Shown here: positions 1 to 10,180 of the stretch, in pieces
Numbering within the stretch: position 1 is the first letter of the stretch
Layout: each line of letters begins with the position of its first letter
DNA from: Rarobacter faecitabidus
GTDB taxonomy: Bacteria > Actinomycetota > Actinomycetes > Actinomycetales > Cellulomonadaceae
Length of the DNA stretch: 64,000 bases
Assembly: GCF_006716265.1 (NCBI RefSeq)
Contig: NZ_VFOS01000001.1
Coordinates: 1,302,001 to 1,366,000, forward strand
Reading direction: 5' to 3'
The notes under the pieces: model-generated
Told to the model about the DNA's origin: nothing
Database searches by the model: none
What the model saw: only the letters and a program-made list of their open reading frames with translations
Translations under genes and position numbers: made by a program

Positions 1-397
1 GCCGTGAGTCGGGGTTGGCCCGAAGTTGTTCGAGCACCCGCTCGATCTGGTCGATGTGACCGCCGTCGGGAGTGGGCCAGCTGCGCCACTGGACGCCGTA
101 TACGGGACCCAGTTCGCCGTCGGCGTCGGCCCACTCGTCCCAGATCTTGATTCCGCGCTCCTGCAACCAGCGGACGTTGGAATCACCGCGCAGGAACCAC
201 AGCAACTCCCCCACCACGCCCTTGAGAAAGACCCGCTTGGTGGTGACGAGCGGAAATCCCTCCTGCAGATTGAAGCGCATCTGGTGGCCGAACACGGAGG
301 TGGTTCCCACGCCGGTGCGATCGGACTTCGCGGTACCGTGCTCGACGACGTGGCGCAGGAGATCCTCGTACGGGGTGGCAGGCGTGGTTTCGGTCAC
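1..397 (-). CDS. thyA: Thymidylate synthase ThyA, N-terminal part (cut by window edge)
   Basis: Converts dUMP to dTMP with methylene-tetrahydrofolate in the cytoplasm. About 132 N-terminal residues are visible: [13 protein letters not shown], then the conserved SDRTGVGT dUMP-phosphate loop, the segment [24 protein letters not shown] and the [11 protein letters not shown] motif. The catalytic Cys lies beyond the window. I chose the GTG at 397 because it begins the family-conserved region and because a TACGAT hexamer sits exactly six bases upstream (404-409), which suggests a leaderless mRNA; the in-frame-looking ATG a few bases earlier meets a stop at once. It is divergent from the UPF0114 gene. 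Identity is certain; the start is likely. Confidence 0.95.
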   Translation of the reverse strand, partial: MTETTPATPYEDLLRHVVEHGTAKSDRTGVGTTSVFGHQMRFNLQEGFPLVTTKRVFLKGVVGELLWFLRGDSNVRWLQERGIKIWDEWADADGELGPVYGVQWRSWPTPDGGHIDQIERVLEQLRANPDSR

Positions 398-403
398 CTC
401 ACC

Positions 404-409
404 ATCGTA
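404..409 (-). promoter_or_regulatory. Candidate -10 element of thyA (leaderless)
   Basis: On the minus strand TACGAT is followed by six bases and then the GTG start of thyA, so transcription would start at or next to the start codon. No good -35 hexamer was found 16-18 bases upstream. The same spacing recurs before dapB, proS, smc and the CAP gene in this window. Confidence 0.5.
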
Positions 410-535
410 ACCGCGGAAGCGGTCGGTTCACGGGCCGCAGCGCACGCGTACTCAGGATCAGGTCGCTTTCACCGAGTATTATTCCGGAGCACTGTCTATC
501 GGTTCCGCGAGCCAAACCCCGCAAGGAGTTCTTCC

Positions 536-1123
536 ATGACCACGGTCACCCCCGACAGCCCGGATCATTCGAGTATCGCAGCCGCTGCGAACGGCCCGAC
601 ACCCCGGCAGCGTTCCGCCATCGGCATGGCGATCTTCGCCTCCCGCTGGTTGCAGGCCCCGCTCTACCTCGGACTCATCGTCGCGCAGGCCGTCTACGTC
701 TGGCAGTTCCTCAAGGAGTTGTGGCACCTGATCGAGGGGGCGTTCGGCCACGGCGAGGCGCTCACTGAGTCGAGCACCATGCTGCTCGTGCTGGGCCTCG
801 TCGACGTCGTCATGATCTCGAACCTGCTCATCATGGTGATCATCGGCGGATACGAGACGTTCGTGTCGCGCATCAACCTTGATGGCCACCCGGACCAGCC
901 CGAGTGGCTGAACCACGTCAACGCGAACGTGCTGAAGACCAAGCTCGCGATGAGTATCGTGGGAATCTCCTCGATCCACCTGCTAAGGACATTCATCGAA
1001 TCGAACTCCGGGCGCGTAACGTCCGAGACGATGCTCTGGCAGACGGTGATCCACCTGGCCTTCGTCGTGTCCGCTCTGGCACTAGCCTGGATCGACAAGA
1101 TGTCCCAGCCCAAGGGTCACTGA
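536..1123 (+). CDS. UPF0114 (YqhA-like) integral membrane protein
   Basis: A 195-residue membrane protein of unknown function belonging to the UPF0114/YqhA family. Visible features are a polar N-terminus (about 1-35), the family-like stretch FASRWLQAPLYLGLIVAQ, hydrophobic segments near residues 41-58, 75-98, 138-158 and 166-185, and the motif IGGYETFVSRI after the second segment, typical of this family. The ATG at 536 has a good ribosome binding site (AAGGAG, seven to eight bases upstream); in-frame starts further upstream run antisense through thyA and are rejected. The gene stands alone on the plus strand, divergent from thyA and convergent with the TPR gene, whose 3' end it overlaps by seven bases. 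Substrate and role cannot be told from sequence. Confidence 0.88.
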   Translation: MTTVTPDSPDHSSIAAAANGPTPRQRSAIGMAIFASRWLQAPLYLGLIVAQAVYVWQFLKELWHLIEGAFGHGEALTESSTMLLVLGLVDVVMISNLLIMVIIGGYETFVSRINLDGHPDQPEWLNHVNANVLKTKLAMSIVGISSIHLLRTFIESNSGRVTSETMLWQTVIHLAFVVSALALAWIDKMSQPKGH

Positions 1124-1632
1124 TCGGACTGTTGCTCCGGCCCCGCGTTGGCCGGAGCAACAGTCCCTGCGCCCCGCTCGGATCGCTGCGTCCGCCTGAT
1201 AGCCGCCGCCTTGCGCAGCGACTGCCTGGCCCGCGAGCGGTCGCCGGCGGCCTCGTAGGCGAATGCCAGGTTGTACCAGTTCTTCCAGTTCTCGGGGTCC
1301 TCGGCCACTACCTCGCGAACGTGCAGGAACGCCTCGTCGGCCGCCTTGCGGTCGATCCGTCCGCCGGGCGAACGAGGCAGTTCGTCCTTCGGCAACTCAT
1401 CGAGTCGGGCGAGCTCATTGGCCATCGCCTGCACGCGCGACGCGAGCATGAGTTCGCGCATCACGAAGAAGACCACGATGACGGGCAAGGCCAGCACGGC
1501 GACGCCGATCCCGATGCCGTGCCATTCGCCGGTCTTGATCAGCGCGATCGCGCTGCCGGTCACGGCCCACAAGTAGATCGCCAGCAGCACGGTGACGAGG
1601 ACCACTGGGGTGATCGCCTTAAACTGCCGCAT
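1117..1632 (-). CDS. Membrane-anchored TPR-like protein
   Basis: A 171-residue protein with two hydrophobic segments at about residues 7-27 and 40-60, followed by a soluble domain. The stretch WKNWYNLAFAYEAAGDRSRARQSLRKAAAI (about 116-145) reads as a tetratricopeptide repeat, preceded by a helix that may be a second repeat half. It would put a small protein-interaction domain on the cytoplasmic membrane; the partner is unknown. It begins on the last base of the dapB stop codon (TGATG), so it is translationally coupled to dapB. Its last codons lie inside a perfect 17-bp hairpin that probably ends transcription on both strands. Confidence 0.8.
   Translation of the reverse strand: MRQFKAITPVVLVTVLLAIYLWAVTGSAIALIKTGEWHGIGIGVAVLALPVIVVFFVMRELMLASRVQAMANELARLDELPKDELPRSPGGRIDRKAADEAFLHVREVVAEDPENWKNWYNLAFAYEAAGDRSRARQSLRKAAAIRRTQRSERGAGTVAPANAGPEQQSDQ
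1126..1166. terminator. Perfect 17-bp inverted repeat, bidirectional terminator
   Basis: Arms at 1126-1142 (GGACTGTTGCTCCGGCC) and 1150-1166 are exact reverse complements with a 7-base loop. It lies three bases after the UPF0114 stop codon and inside the last codons of the convergent TPR gene. No strong T-run follows on either side, as is common in high-GC actinobacteria. Confidence 0.75.
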
Positions 1633-2423
1633 CAGCCGATCTCCAGCAGGTTCTCGAGGCCGACGGTCAGGCCCGGCCTCGACGGCGCCTTGCGCACGGC
1701 CAGCACCACGCCGGGCATGAACGAGGTACGTTCGAACGAGTCCTGCCTGATGGACAACTGTTCGCCGGGGTTTCCGAGCAGGATCTCCTCGTGCGCGGTC
1801 AGCCCGCGCAGGCGCACCGCGTGCACGTGAATGCCATCGACCACGGCACCGCGCGCCTCGTGACCGGTCTCGGTCGCATCCGGCGAGGATCCGCGACCGG
1901 CGGCCGAGCGCGTCGCTGAGATCGCAGCCGCCGTGTGGCGAGCGGTGCCGGATGGAGCATCGACCTTGTCGGGGTGGTGCAGTTCGACGATCTCGACGGA
2001 TTCGAAATAGGGCGCCGCCTTCGCGGCGAGCGTCATGGCGAAAACCGCGCTCAGCGAGAAATTGGGTGCGATCAGCACACTCACGCCGTTATGAGCGCGT
2101 TGCAGGTGCTCCGAAAGGCGACCGAGGGAAGCCTCGTCCCACCCGGTGGTGCCAACGACCGCGTGCACGCCGGCATCAATCAGGGCGTGGACGTTCGCCT
2201 CCGTCACCGAGGGCACGGTGAAGTCCACTGCCACCTGAGCCTTCGATCGCTCGAGGACGGTCGCGAGGTCCTCGCCCGAATCGACGCGTGCAACGAGTTC
2301 AAGCCCGTCCGCGGCCTCAACCGCATCGCAGACCGTCTTTCCCATGCGTCCCTGCGCGCCGAGCACGGCTACGCGGAGGGGATTCGTCGTTTCTGGGGTA
2401 TCAGGGGCGGTTGAGGAAGTCAC
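1632..2423 (-). CDS. dapB: 4-hydroxy-tetrahydrodipicolinate reductase
   Basis: Second committed enzyme of lysine/diaminopimelate synthesis; reduces the dihydrodipicolinate precursor with NAD(P)H in the cytoplasm, feeding peptidoglycan. The protein has 263 residues: an N-terminal Rossmann motif VAVLGAQGRMG (about 18-28), the VVGTTGW segment, IAPNFSLSA, and the substrate motif ELHHPDKVDAPSGTA with the catalytic His/Lys. The start is a GTG at 2423, with TAGGGT six bases upstream (possible leaderless start) and also a weak AGGGTG that could serve as a ribosome binding site. It precedes the coupled TPR gene. Length and motifs fit the family; the first 17 residues are a variable extension, so a later start cannot be excluded. 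Confidence 0.95.
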   Translation of the reverse strand: MTSSTAPDTPETTNPLRVAVLGAQGRMGKTVCDAVEAADGLELVARVDSGEDLATVLERSKAQVAVDFTVPSVTEANVHALIDAGVHAVVGTTGWDEASLGRLSEHLQRAHNGVSVLIAPNFSLSAVFAMTLAAKAAPYFESVEIVELHHPDKVDAPSGTARHTAAAISATRSAAGRGSSPDATETGHEARGAVVDGIHVHAVRLRGLTAHEEILLGNPGEQLSIRQDSFERTSFMPGVVLAVRKAPSRPGLTVGLENLLEIG

Positions 2424-2429
2424 CGAAGC

Positions 2430-2435
2430 ACCCTA
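2430..2435 (-). promoter_or_regulatory. Candidate -10 element of dapB
   Basis: TAGGGT on the minus strand, exactly six bases before the GTG start of dapB; no convincing -35. Part of the leaderless pattern noted for thyA, proS, smc and the CAP gene. Confidence 0.35.
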
Positions 2436-2503
2436 CCAATCCCAACTGTGATCGTTGACCAGACTTGCGGACGTGGGCGCTGCGCATTCGACCAACTGAG
2501 AGC

Positions 2504-3817
2504 CTACGGCTGAACGGAAACCGTCGTTAGTGGCGTGCTCGCCAGCTGGTCCGCCAGCGCGACGATGTCGTCGAGAGTCACCGCGCGCATGGCAGCGAGT
2601 GAATCGTCGATCGAGTAGAGCTCGCCAATCGAGATCTCGGCCCGCCCGAGCCGGCTCATCCGCGATGCGGTGTCTTCGAGCCCGAGAACGAGCCCGCCCG
2701 TGAGCTGACCCTGCGCTCGCCGTAATTCATCGGCATCGATCTCACCGCGCGCGAGAGCGCGCAACTCGTCCGCCATTCGCTGCTCGACCTCCGCAACGTT
2801 TCGCGGGGCGCACCCCGCGTACATGCCGAACGATCCGTCGTCGCTGTAGGAGGACGAGAACGCGTACACGGAGTATGCCAATCCCCGCCGCTCGCGGATC
2901 TCCTGGAACAGGCGCGAGGACAAACCGCCGCCCAGGATGGTGCAGAGCATGGACATGGTGAAACGGCGCGGGTCGCCCGCGACGATCCCTGGGGATCCCA
3001 CGATGAGATGCGCCTGCTCTCCCGGCTTGGCCAGTTGCACGCGCGCCTCGGTCGCGGGCGGCAGGGCAGCGGACGAGGCTCGCCGGGCGCTGGGCTGGGT
3101 CTTCTCATCGAGTTGCCAGCCGCCGGCGCTCAGGCCATGCAGGACGAGGTCGCAGAGCTGGTCGTGGTCTACGTTGCCGGCGGCGGTGACGATGAGGTTG
3201 TGGGGCCGATAGTGGGCCACATAGTGTTCCCAGACGTCGTCGCGCTGGACGGCCGTGATGGTCTCGCGTGTGCAGCCGATCGGACGGGCCAGCGACGTTG
3301 GCCTAAGGGTGTGCTCGGCAAAGCGCTCATGGACTACATCCGCCGCGTCGTCCTCATTCATCGCGAGTTCCTCGAGGATGACCTGGCGCTCGGTGTCGAA
3401 CTCGCCGGGATCGATGACCGCGCCCGTGATCATGTCGGTGAGGACCCCGACCGCCATGTCGAGATCGGAGTCGAGCACGCGCGCGTAGTAGCAGGTGTGC
3501 TCCTTCGCGGTGGCCGCGTTGGATTCCCCGCCGACCTCGTCGAACGAGGCAGCGATCTCCGCGGCCGTGCGGGTCGCCGTGCCCTTGAACAGCAGATGTT
3601 CGAGGAAGTGCGTGGAGCCGAAGTGCCCCTTGGTCTCGTCTCGCGATCCGACGGGAACCCACAGCCCGAGCGTCACGGAACGGACCGATGGAACGTACTC
3701 GGTCAGGACCCTGACGCCGCCAGGCAGGACGGAGCGGCGAATGGTCGCTCCATCCTGCCTGGCGGTTAAGGTCGCCTCAGGTGAACCTGCGGCGACGAGT
3801 GGCAGTTGCCAGGGCAT
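2504..3817 (-). CDS. M16 family zinc metallopeptidase (processing-peptidase-like)
   Basis: A 437-residue insulinase/mitochondrial-processing-peptidase type protein. The inverted zinc motif HxxEH is intact (H70-F-L-E73-H74 within THFLEHLLFKGT), with the distal glutamate region EELAMNEDD about 75 residues later, and the C-terminal M16 half containing GGGLSSRLFQEIRERRGLAYSVYAF, the R/Y substrate-side motif. It should cleave peptides in the cytoplasm. Its ATG follows directly on the pnp TAG stop with no gap, so it is cotranscribed with pnp, the usual actinobacterial neighbourhood. Physiological substrate is not known. Confidence 0.92.
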   Translation of the reverse strand: MPWQLPLVAAGSPEATLTARQDGATIRRSVLPGGVRVLTEYVPSVRSVTLGLWVPVGSRDETKGHFGSTHFLEHLLFKGTATRTAAEIAASFDEVGGESNAATAKEHTCYYARVLDSDLDMAVGVLTDMITGAVIDPGEFDTERQVILEELAMNEDDAADVVHERFAEHTLRPTSLARPIGCTRETITAVQRDDVWEHYVAHYRPHNLIVTAAGNVDHDQLCDLVLHGLSAGGWQLDEKTQPSARRASSAALPPATEARVQLAKPGEQAHLIVGSPGIVAGDPRRFTMSMLCTILGGGLSSRLFQEIRERRGLAYSVYAFSSSYSDDGSFGMYAGCAPRNVAEVEQRMADELRALARGEIDADELRRAQGQLTGGLVLGLEDTASRMSRLGRAEISIGELYSIDDSLAAMRAVTLDDIVALADQLASTPLTTVSVQP

Positions 3818-6064
<2,247 letters not shown>

Positions 6065-6232
6065 GGGTACCTGTCCTTTCGTGTGTCACTCGCCCTCGAT
6101 GTCCCGCGCCGGTCTTCGATCGAGACTCACGCACGCGTGCCGCGTGGCGGAAGTCACTACCGAGGACCGAAAACGAAGGGTGGTCAGGAGGGAAGCGAAT
6201 GGGTGATTGTTGAAATGAGCCGCTTCTGCAGC

Positions 6233-6264
6233 CCAGCCCGGTGCCGCAATGCGGCCCGGGCTGG
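6233..6264 (-). terminator. Hairpin between rpsO and pnp
   Basis: CCAGCCCGG (6233-6241) pairs with CCGGGCTGG (6256-6264), and an inner stem GCCGC-AAT-GCGGC continues it; one base is bulged. It lies 14 bases beyond the rpsO stop. It may end rpsO transcription partially or, as in other bacteria, be a processing site in a shared rpsO-pnp transcript. Confidence 0.65.
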
Positions 6265-6277
6265 CTGGCGAGAATGA

Positions 6278-6547
6278 TTAGCGGCGCAAACCGAGGCGCT
6301 CGATGAGGCTACGGTAGCGGTTGATGTCGATCTTCTGCAGGTAGCCGAGGAGACGGCGACGCTGACCGACGAGGAGCAGGAGCCCACGACGCGAGTGGTG
6401 GTCGTGCTTGTGCTCCTTGAGGTGCTCGGTCAGATCCTTGATGCGCTGCGTGAGCAGGGCGACCTGGACCTCAGGCGAACCGGTGTCCGACTCGCTGGTT
6501 CCATATTCCTTGATGATCTGCGCCTTGGTGGCGGTGTCGAGGGGCAC
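6278..6547 (-). CDS. rpsO: 30S ribosomal protein S15
   Basis: Primary 16S rRNA-binding protein of the small-subunit platform. 89 residues, the normal length, with [10 protein letters not shown] near the N-terminus, the signature [36 protein letters not shown] and the C-terminal [23 protein letters not shown] region. I chose the GTG at 6547 because it gives the canonical N-terminus (PLDTATK) and has an ideal AAGGAG seven bases upstream; the longer reading frame through 6640 is leader. A TAATGT hexamer on the minus strand roughly 100 bases upstream could be its -10. It is cotranscribed or processed with pnp. Confidence 0.98.
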   Translation of the reverse strand: MPLDTATKAQIIKEYGTSESDTGSPEVQVALLTQRIKDLTEHLKEHKHDHHSRRGLLLLVGQRRRLLGYLQKIDINRYRSLIERLGLRR

Positions 6548-6748
6548 GGTTCTCCTTATGATTTCTCGTTGCGCGGTGCTCCGGGGCTGATCCATCCGGG
6601 CGCTCTCAAGTCCGCGGCCGTTCTGACGGCAACAAACCACATTACCACAGGCACCACCCTCACTGCTTCGACCTCGTGGCAGGTCGCCCTCGCCAGCACC
6701 GGCCGCCCACAGCGCGGGATGACAGCGCGGGAGGACAGGGCGTTCGTG
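6548..6748 (-). other. rpsO leader and promoter region
   Basis: About 200 bases between ribF and rpsO. It holds a TAATGT -10-like hexamer near the middle with no clear -35, the rpsO ribosome binding site (AAGGAG), and a short direct repeat CCCGCGCTGT on the minus strand close to the ribF stop. No gene is seen. Confidence 0.4.
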
Positions 6749-7753
6749 CTAGCCGAGGATCCGCCTGACCTCGGCGACGTCGGCGTGCATCCGCTCGATG
6801 AGTTCGGCCGCCGAGGCGAACGTCGCCTGCCCGCGCACCTTCGCCACGAACTCGACGACGATGTCCTGGCCGTACAGGTCCAGACCCGTCGCGTCCAGCA
6901 CGAAGGCTTCGATGCGGCGCGCGTTCTCGCCGAAAGTCGGGTTCGTCCCCACCGAGATGGCCGCGGGGAGCCTGCCGTCCGCAATGTCGGCACCGTTGAC
7001 CGCCGCGCGGCCGGGGACGTCCTCGCGGGCCTGCGTCTCGTGTTGAGCGGTCAGCCATCCGGCGTACACGCCATCGGCAGGGATCTGCCCGCGGACCTGG
7101 CCGAGGTTCGCGGTCGGGAACCCCAGTTCGCGTCCGCGATGATCGCCATGCACGACCTCGCCCTCGACGAACGGCGATCGGCCGAGCATCTCTCCGGCCC
7201 GGGCGACGTCTCCGGTGGCGATCAGCTCGCGAATCTTCGTTGACGACCATCGGTCACCCGCATCGGCCGATCCAACGTCGGCGATCTCCACCACGTCGAA
7301 CCCGTACTCGTCCGCAAGGGATCGCATCGTGGCGATGTCCCCCGCGTTCTGCCATCCGAATCGGATGTCGCGGCCCGCGACGATGGTTCTCATGCCGAGC
7401 ACGCCCACGAGGTAGGTCAGTACGAAGCCCTCCGGGGTCTGCCGGGCGAAGTCCAGCGCATACGGCACGACGAGCGTCGCGTCGATCCCCGTCTCCGCGA
7501 GGAGCCTGAGCCGCTGCGGCAGGTCGCAGATCGGCTCAGGCGCCGCCGAAGGATTGTGCACTACCGCCGGGTGCGGGTCGAAAGTCATGGCCACGGAGGT
7601 GAGCGAGTTGGCACGCCCGATGGCGGCGACCTGCTCGAGCACCTTGCGATGCCCTCGGTGAACGCCGTCGAAGTTGCCGATCGTCACCACGGACGGACCG
7701 AAATTGGCCGGCACCTCGCCGATACCGTTAAAGACCTGCACTGCATTCCTCAT
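6749..7753 (-). CDS. ribF: Bifunctional riboflavin kinase / FAD synthetase
   Basis: Makes FMN from riboflavin and FAD from FMN. The 334-residue protein has the N-terminal FAD-synthetase domain with TIGNFDGVHRGHRKVLEQ (nucleotidyl-transferase HxGH-type motif, about 24-41), FDPHPAVV and DRWSSTKIRELI, then the riboflavin kinase domain beginning near residue 185 with GRELGFPTANL, PADGVYAGW and the AAISVGTNPTFGE motif. The ATG at 7753 is the natural start. No FMN riboswitch is seen upstream. It normally follows truB directly; here a trpB2 gene is inserted between them with 33 bases to ribF. Confidence 0.97.
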   Translation of the reverse strand: MRNAVQVFNGIGEVPANFGPSVVTIGNFDGVHRGHRKVLEQVAAIGRANSLTSVAMTFDPHPAVVHNPSAAPEPICDLPQRLRLLAETGIDATLVVPYALDFARQTPEGFVLTYLVGVLGMRTIVAGRDIRFGWQNAGDIATMRSLADEYGFDVVEIADVGSADAGDRWSSTKIRELIATGDVARAGEMLGRSPFVEGEVVHGDHRGRELGFPTANLGQVRGQIPADGVYAGWLTAQHETQAREDVPGRAAVNGADIADGRLPAAISVGTNPTFGENARRIEAFVLDATGLDLYGQDIVVEFVAKVRGQATFASAAELIERMHADVAEVRRILG

Positions 7754-7786
7754 CTATAGGCGCGATGTGTGCGCCTTCCAGGGTAC

Positions 7787-9088
7787 TCAGCGCGGGTACG
7801 AGTCCAAGAATCCGCCGTAGGCCGGCAGGTCGAGCTGGCCGTGTCCGGAGACTCCGATCACGATCGTCTCGTCACGGTCGGATTCTGCGAGGTACCGATA
7901 CGCGGCCGCGAGTGCATGCGTCGATTCGGGCGCAGGAACGATCCCCTCGGTCCGGGCGAGCAGGATTCCCGCGTGGAAGGCGGCGTCCTGCTCAATCGCG
8001 ACGGCGTCCACGAGGCCGAGGTTCACCGCGTGGCTCAGCGTGGGCGCCATGCCGTGATAGCGCAGGCCTCCGGCGTGAATGGGATCCGGAACGAAGTCCT
8101 TGCCGAGCGTGTACATCTTCAGTAGCGGCGTCATACCGCTGAAGTCGCCGAAATCGTACCGGTACTCGCCCTGCGTTAGCGAGGGGCACGCGACCGGCTC
8201 GGCGGCAACGATGCGGGTCTTCGCGCCGTGTGCGAGCACCTCGCGCAGGAACGGGAACGACAGTCCCGCCAGGTTGGAGCCGCCGCCAGCGCAGCCGAAG
8301 ACTACGTCGGCGCCGTCGAAGCCCGCGGCCTGCAACTGCGCGAGGGCTTCCTGCCCGATCACGCTCTGGTGCAGTGCCACATGGTTCAGCACGGAACCGA
8401 GTGCGTAGCGGGTGGCATCATCGCGCATAGCGACCTCGACTGCCTCGCTGACCGCCATACCGAGCGAACCCGTCGTTTCTGGATCGGCCGCGAGGATGGC
8501 TCGGCCCGCCTCGGTCAGCTCGGAAGGGCTCGAGTGGACCCGTCCGCCGTAGAGCTCCATGAGGTAGCGGCGGTACGGCTTCGACTCGTAGCTGGCCCGA
8601 ACCTGCCACACCTCGACGTCGATGCCGAACAGGGCCCCCGCGAAGGCGAGCGACGATCCCCACTGGCCGGCGCCGGTCTCCGTCGTCAACTTGGTGACAC
8701 CCTCGTTGCGGTTGTAGTACGCCTGCGCGACCGCGGAGTTGGGCTTGTGGCTCCCGACGGGCGAGACTCCCTCGTACTTGAGGAAGATGCGTGCCGACGT
8801 GCCGAGCGCTTTCTCCAGTCGCGTCGCGCGCACGAGCGGCGTCGTGCGCCAGATCGCGTACACGTCGCGTATCTCCTGCGGGATCTCGATATAGCGTTCC
8901 ACGCTGAGCTCCTGCTCGGCGAGGGCCCGCGGGAACAGCCCGATCAGGTCCTCGACGGTGACGGGTTCGCCGGTTCCGGGGTGCAGGTGCGGGGGCAGCG
9001 GCTCGGGAAAGTCCGCCGCGATGTTGTACCAGTGAGTGGGCACAAGCGATCCTGCTTCGGATGGAATGGCTGGCACGTTTGCGGACAT
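7787..9088 (-). CDS. trpB2: TrpB2-type tryptophan synthase beta chain (stand-alone)
   Basis: PLP enzyme of the TrpB2 group, which condenses indole (or, in some members, phosphoserine) to tryptophan without a resident alpha subunit. The 433-residue protein is longer than TrpB1 and has the TrpB2-type N-terminus (LPPHLHPGTGEPV), the PLP-lysine motif GSHKPNSAVAQ, ETGAGQWG, the phosphate-binding CAGGGSNLAG and the C-terminal SGHG. The ATG at 9088 has an AAAGGAAG ribosome binding site. No trpA or other trp gene is near; it sits between truB and ribF, an unusual place. It could supply tryptophan from salvaged indole; the true substrate is not decided by sequence. Confidence 0.92.
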   Translation of the reverse strand: MSANVPAIPSEAGSLVPTHWYNIAADFPEPLPPHLHPGTGEPVTVEDLIGLFPRALAEQELSVERYIEIPQEIRDVYAIWRTTPLVRATRLEKALGTSARIFLKYEGVSPVGSHKPNSAVAQAYYNRNEGVTKLTTETGAGQWGSSLAFAGALFGIDVEVWQVRASYESKPYRRYLMELYGGRVHSSPSELTEAGRAILAADPETTGSLGMAVSEAVEVAMRDDATRYALGSVLNHVALHQSVIGQEALAQLQAAGFDGADVVFGCAGGGSNLAGLSFPFLREVLAHGAKTRIVAAEPVACPSLTQGEYRYDFGDFSGMTPLLKMYTLGKDFVPDPIHAGGLRYHGMAPTLSHAVNLGLVDAVAIEQDAAFHAGILLARTEGIVPAPESTHALAAAYRYLAESDRDETIVIGVSGHGQLDLPAYGGFLDSYPR

Positions 9089-9197
9089 CGCGCTTCCTTT
9101 GGGGTCGGCATTGACTCGGAGACGGGCAGCGATTTCGGCTGCTCAGAAACGATCATAGCCCGCCCATCCAGACGAGCATCGAGCCGATTCCTCGAGG

Positions 9198-10145
9198 CTA
9201 AGCCAGGACGGCGAGCGGCCACGCCTTGGTTTCTCCGCGCCGCTTGGAGTCCTGCACGAGCGCGACGAGGGACTCGTCCTCGCCAATCGCGGCAACGGGC
9301 CCCGGAACCCCGCTGGCCTCGATCGCGCGGCCGAAGCCCAACTCGGTGACCTCGTCCCCGCTGAGTCGCCGAACCGGCAGCACGGCTCCGGCGGCCGCGG
9401 CGAGTTGCTGGACCGGCAGCGCGAGATCGCGCTCGGTGATCTCCTCGAGCTGAGCCGTGGTCCGCGCGTCCGCCACAGCGAAACCGCCGATGCGAGTCCG
9501 GCGCAGAGCCGTCAAATGCGCCGCCGTGCCGAGTTCGGCGGCGATGTCACGCCCAAGCGCGCGAATATACGTCCCCGCCCCGCATTCGATCCTCGCCTCG
9601 ACGTCGACCACAGCCACGCCATCGGCCGTGACCTCGGTGATTGCCGAGACGATGTCGATTGCGTGGATACGTACTGGACGCGCCGCCAGTTCGACGTCCT
9701 CGCCGGCGCGAACACGGTCGTAGGCGCGCCTGCCATCGACCTTGATGGCGCTCACGGCGGACGGTACCTGCAGGATGTCCCCCACGAAGCCCGCGGCGAC
9801 CGCTCGTAACCTGGTCAGGTCGGTATCGGCGAATCCGGGTGTGGCCGTCACCTCGCCCTCCGCGTCCTCCGTCACTGTGGCAACCCCGAGCCTGATGGTG
9901 GCGACGTATTCCTTGGGGGCGTCCACAATGTACTGCAGGAGCTTCGTGCCCTTACCGATCCCGACGACAAGCACGCCGGTCGCCATAGGGTCGAGCGTGC
10001 CCGCGTGCCCCACCTTGCGGTTCTTCGCGAGGGAACGGATCTTGCCGACTACGTCGTGGCTCGTCCAACCCTGCGGCTTGTCGACGACGACGATGCCGTT
10101 CTCGGTCGGGCCCCAGGGGCGCGTATCGATGCGGGTAGTCTTCAC
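9198..10145 (-). CDS. truB: tRNA pseudouridine(55) synthase TruB
   Basis: Makes pseudouridine 55 in the T-arm of tRNAs. 315 residues with KPQGWTSHDVV, the catalytic motif GHAGTLDPMATGVL (Asp52), YVATIRLG, the motif VPSAVSAIKVDGRRAYDRVRAG and IECGAGTYIRALGRDI, followed by a C-terminal domain typical of actinobacterial TruB. The start is a GTG at 10145 with no clear ribosome binding site; TAACGT lies eight bases before it, so the mRNA may be leaderless or nearly so. Only 35 bases separate it from the divergent amidase gene, so both promoters must overlap. Confidence 0.96.
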   Translation of the reverse strand: MKTTRIDTRPWGPTENGIVVVDKPQGWTSHDVVGKIRSLAKNRKVGHAGTLDPMATGVLVVGIGKGTKLLQYIVDAPKEYVATIRLGVATVTEDAEGEVTATPGFADTDLTRLRAVAAGFVGDILQVPSAVSAIKVDGRRAYDRVRAGEDVELAARPVRIHAIDIVSAITEVTADGVAVVDVEARIECGAGTYIRALGRDIAAELGTAAHLTALRRTRIGGFAVADARTTAQLEEITERDLALPVQQLAAAAGAVLPVRRLSGDEVTELGFGRAIEASGVPGPVAAIGEDESLVALVQDSKRRGETKAWPLAVLA

Positions 10146-10180
10146 GCCGAGTCACGTTATCACCGTGCGACACTGATCGA

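Noticed and set aside
904-1830. Plus-strand open frame over the TPR and dapB genes
   Set aside because: Overlaps two supported minus-strand genes and the terminator hairpin; composition is that of a shadow frame.
7754-7786. FMN riboswitch before ribF
   Set aside because: The gap is 33 bases, and no conserved RFN element exists there or upstream of truB.
9089-9197. Tryptophan attenuator before trpB2
   Set aside because: No leader peptide with Trp codons; only a weak 5-bp GCAGC/GCTGC stem is present.
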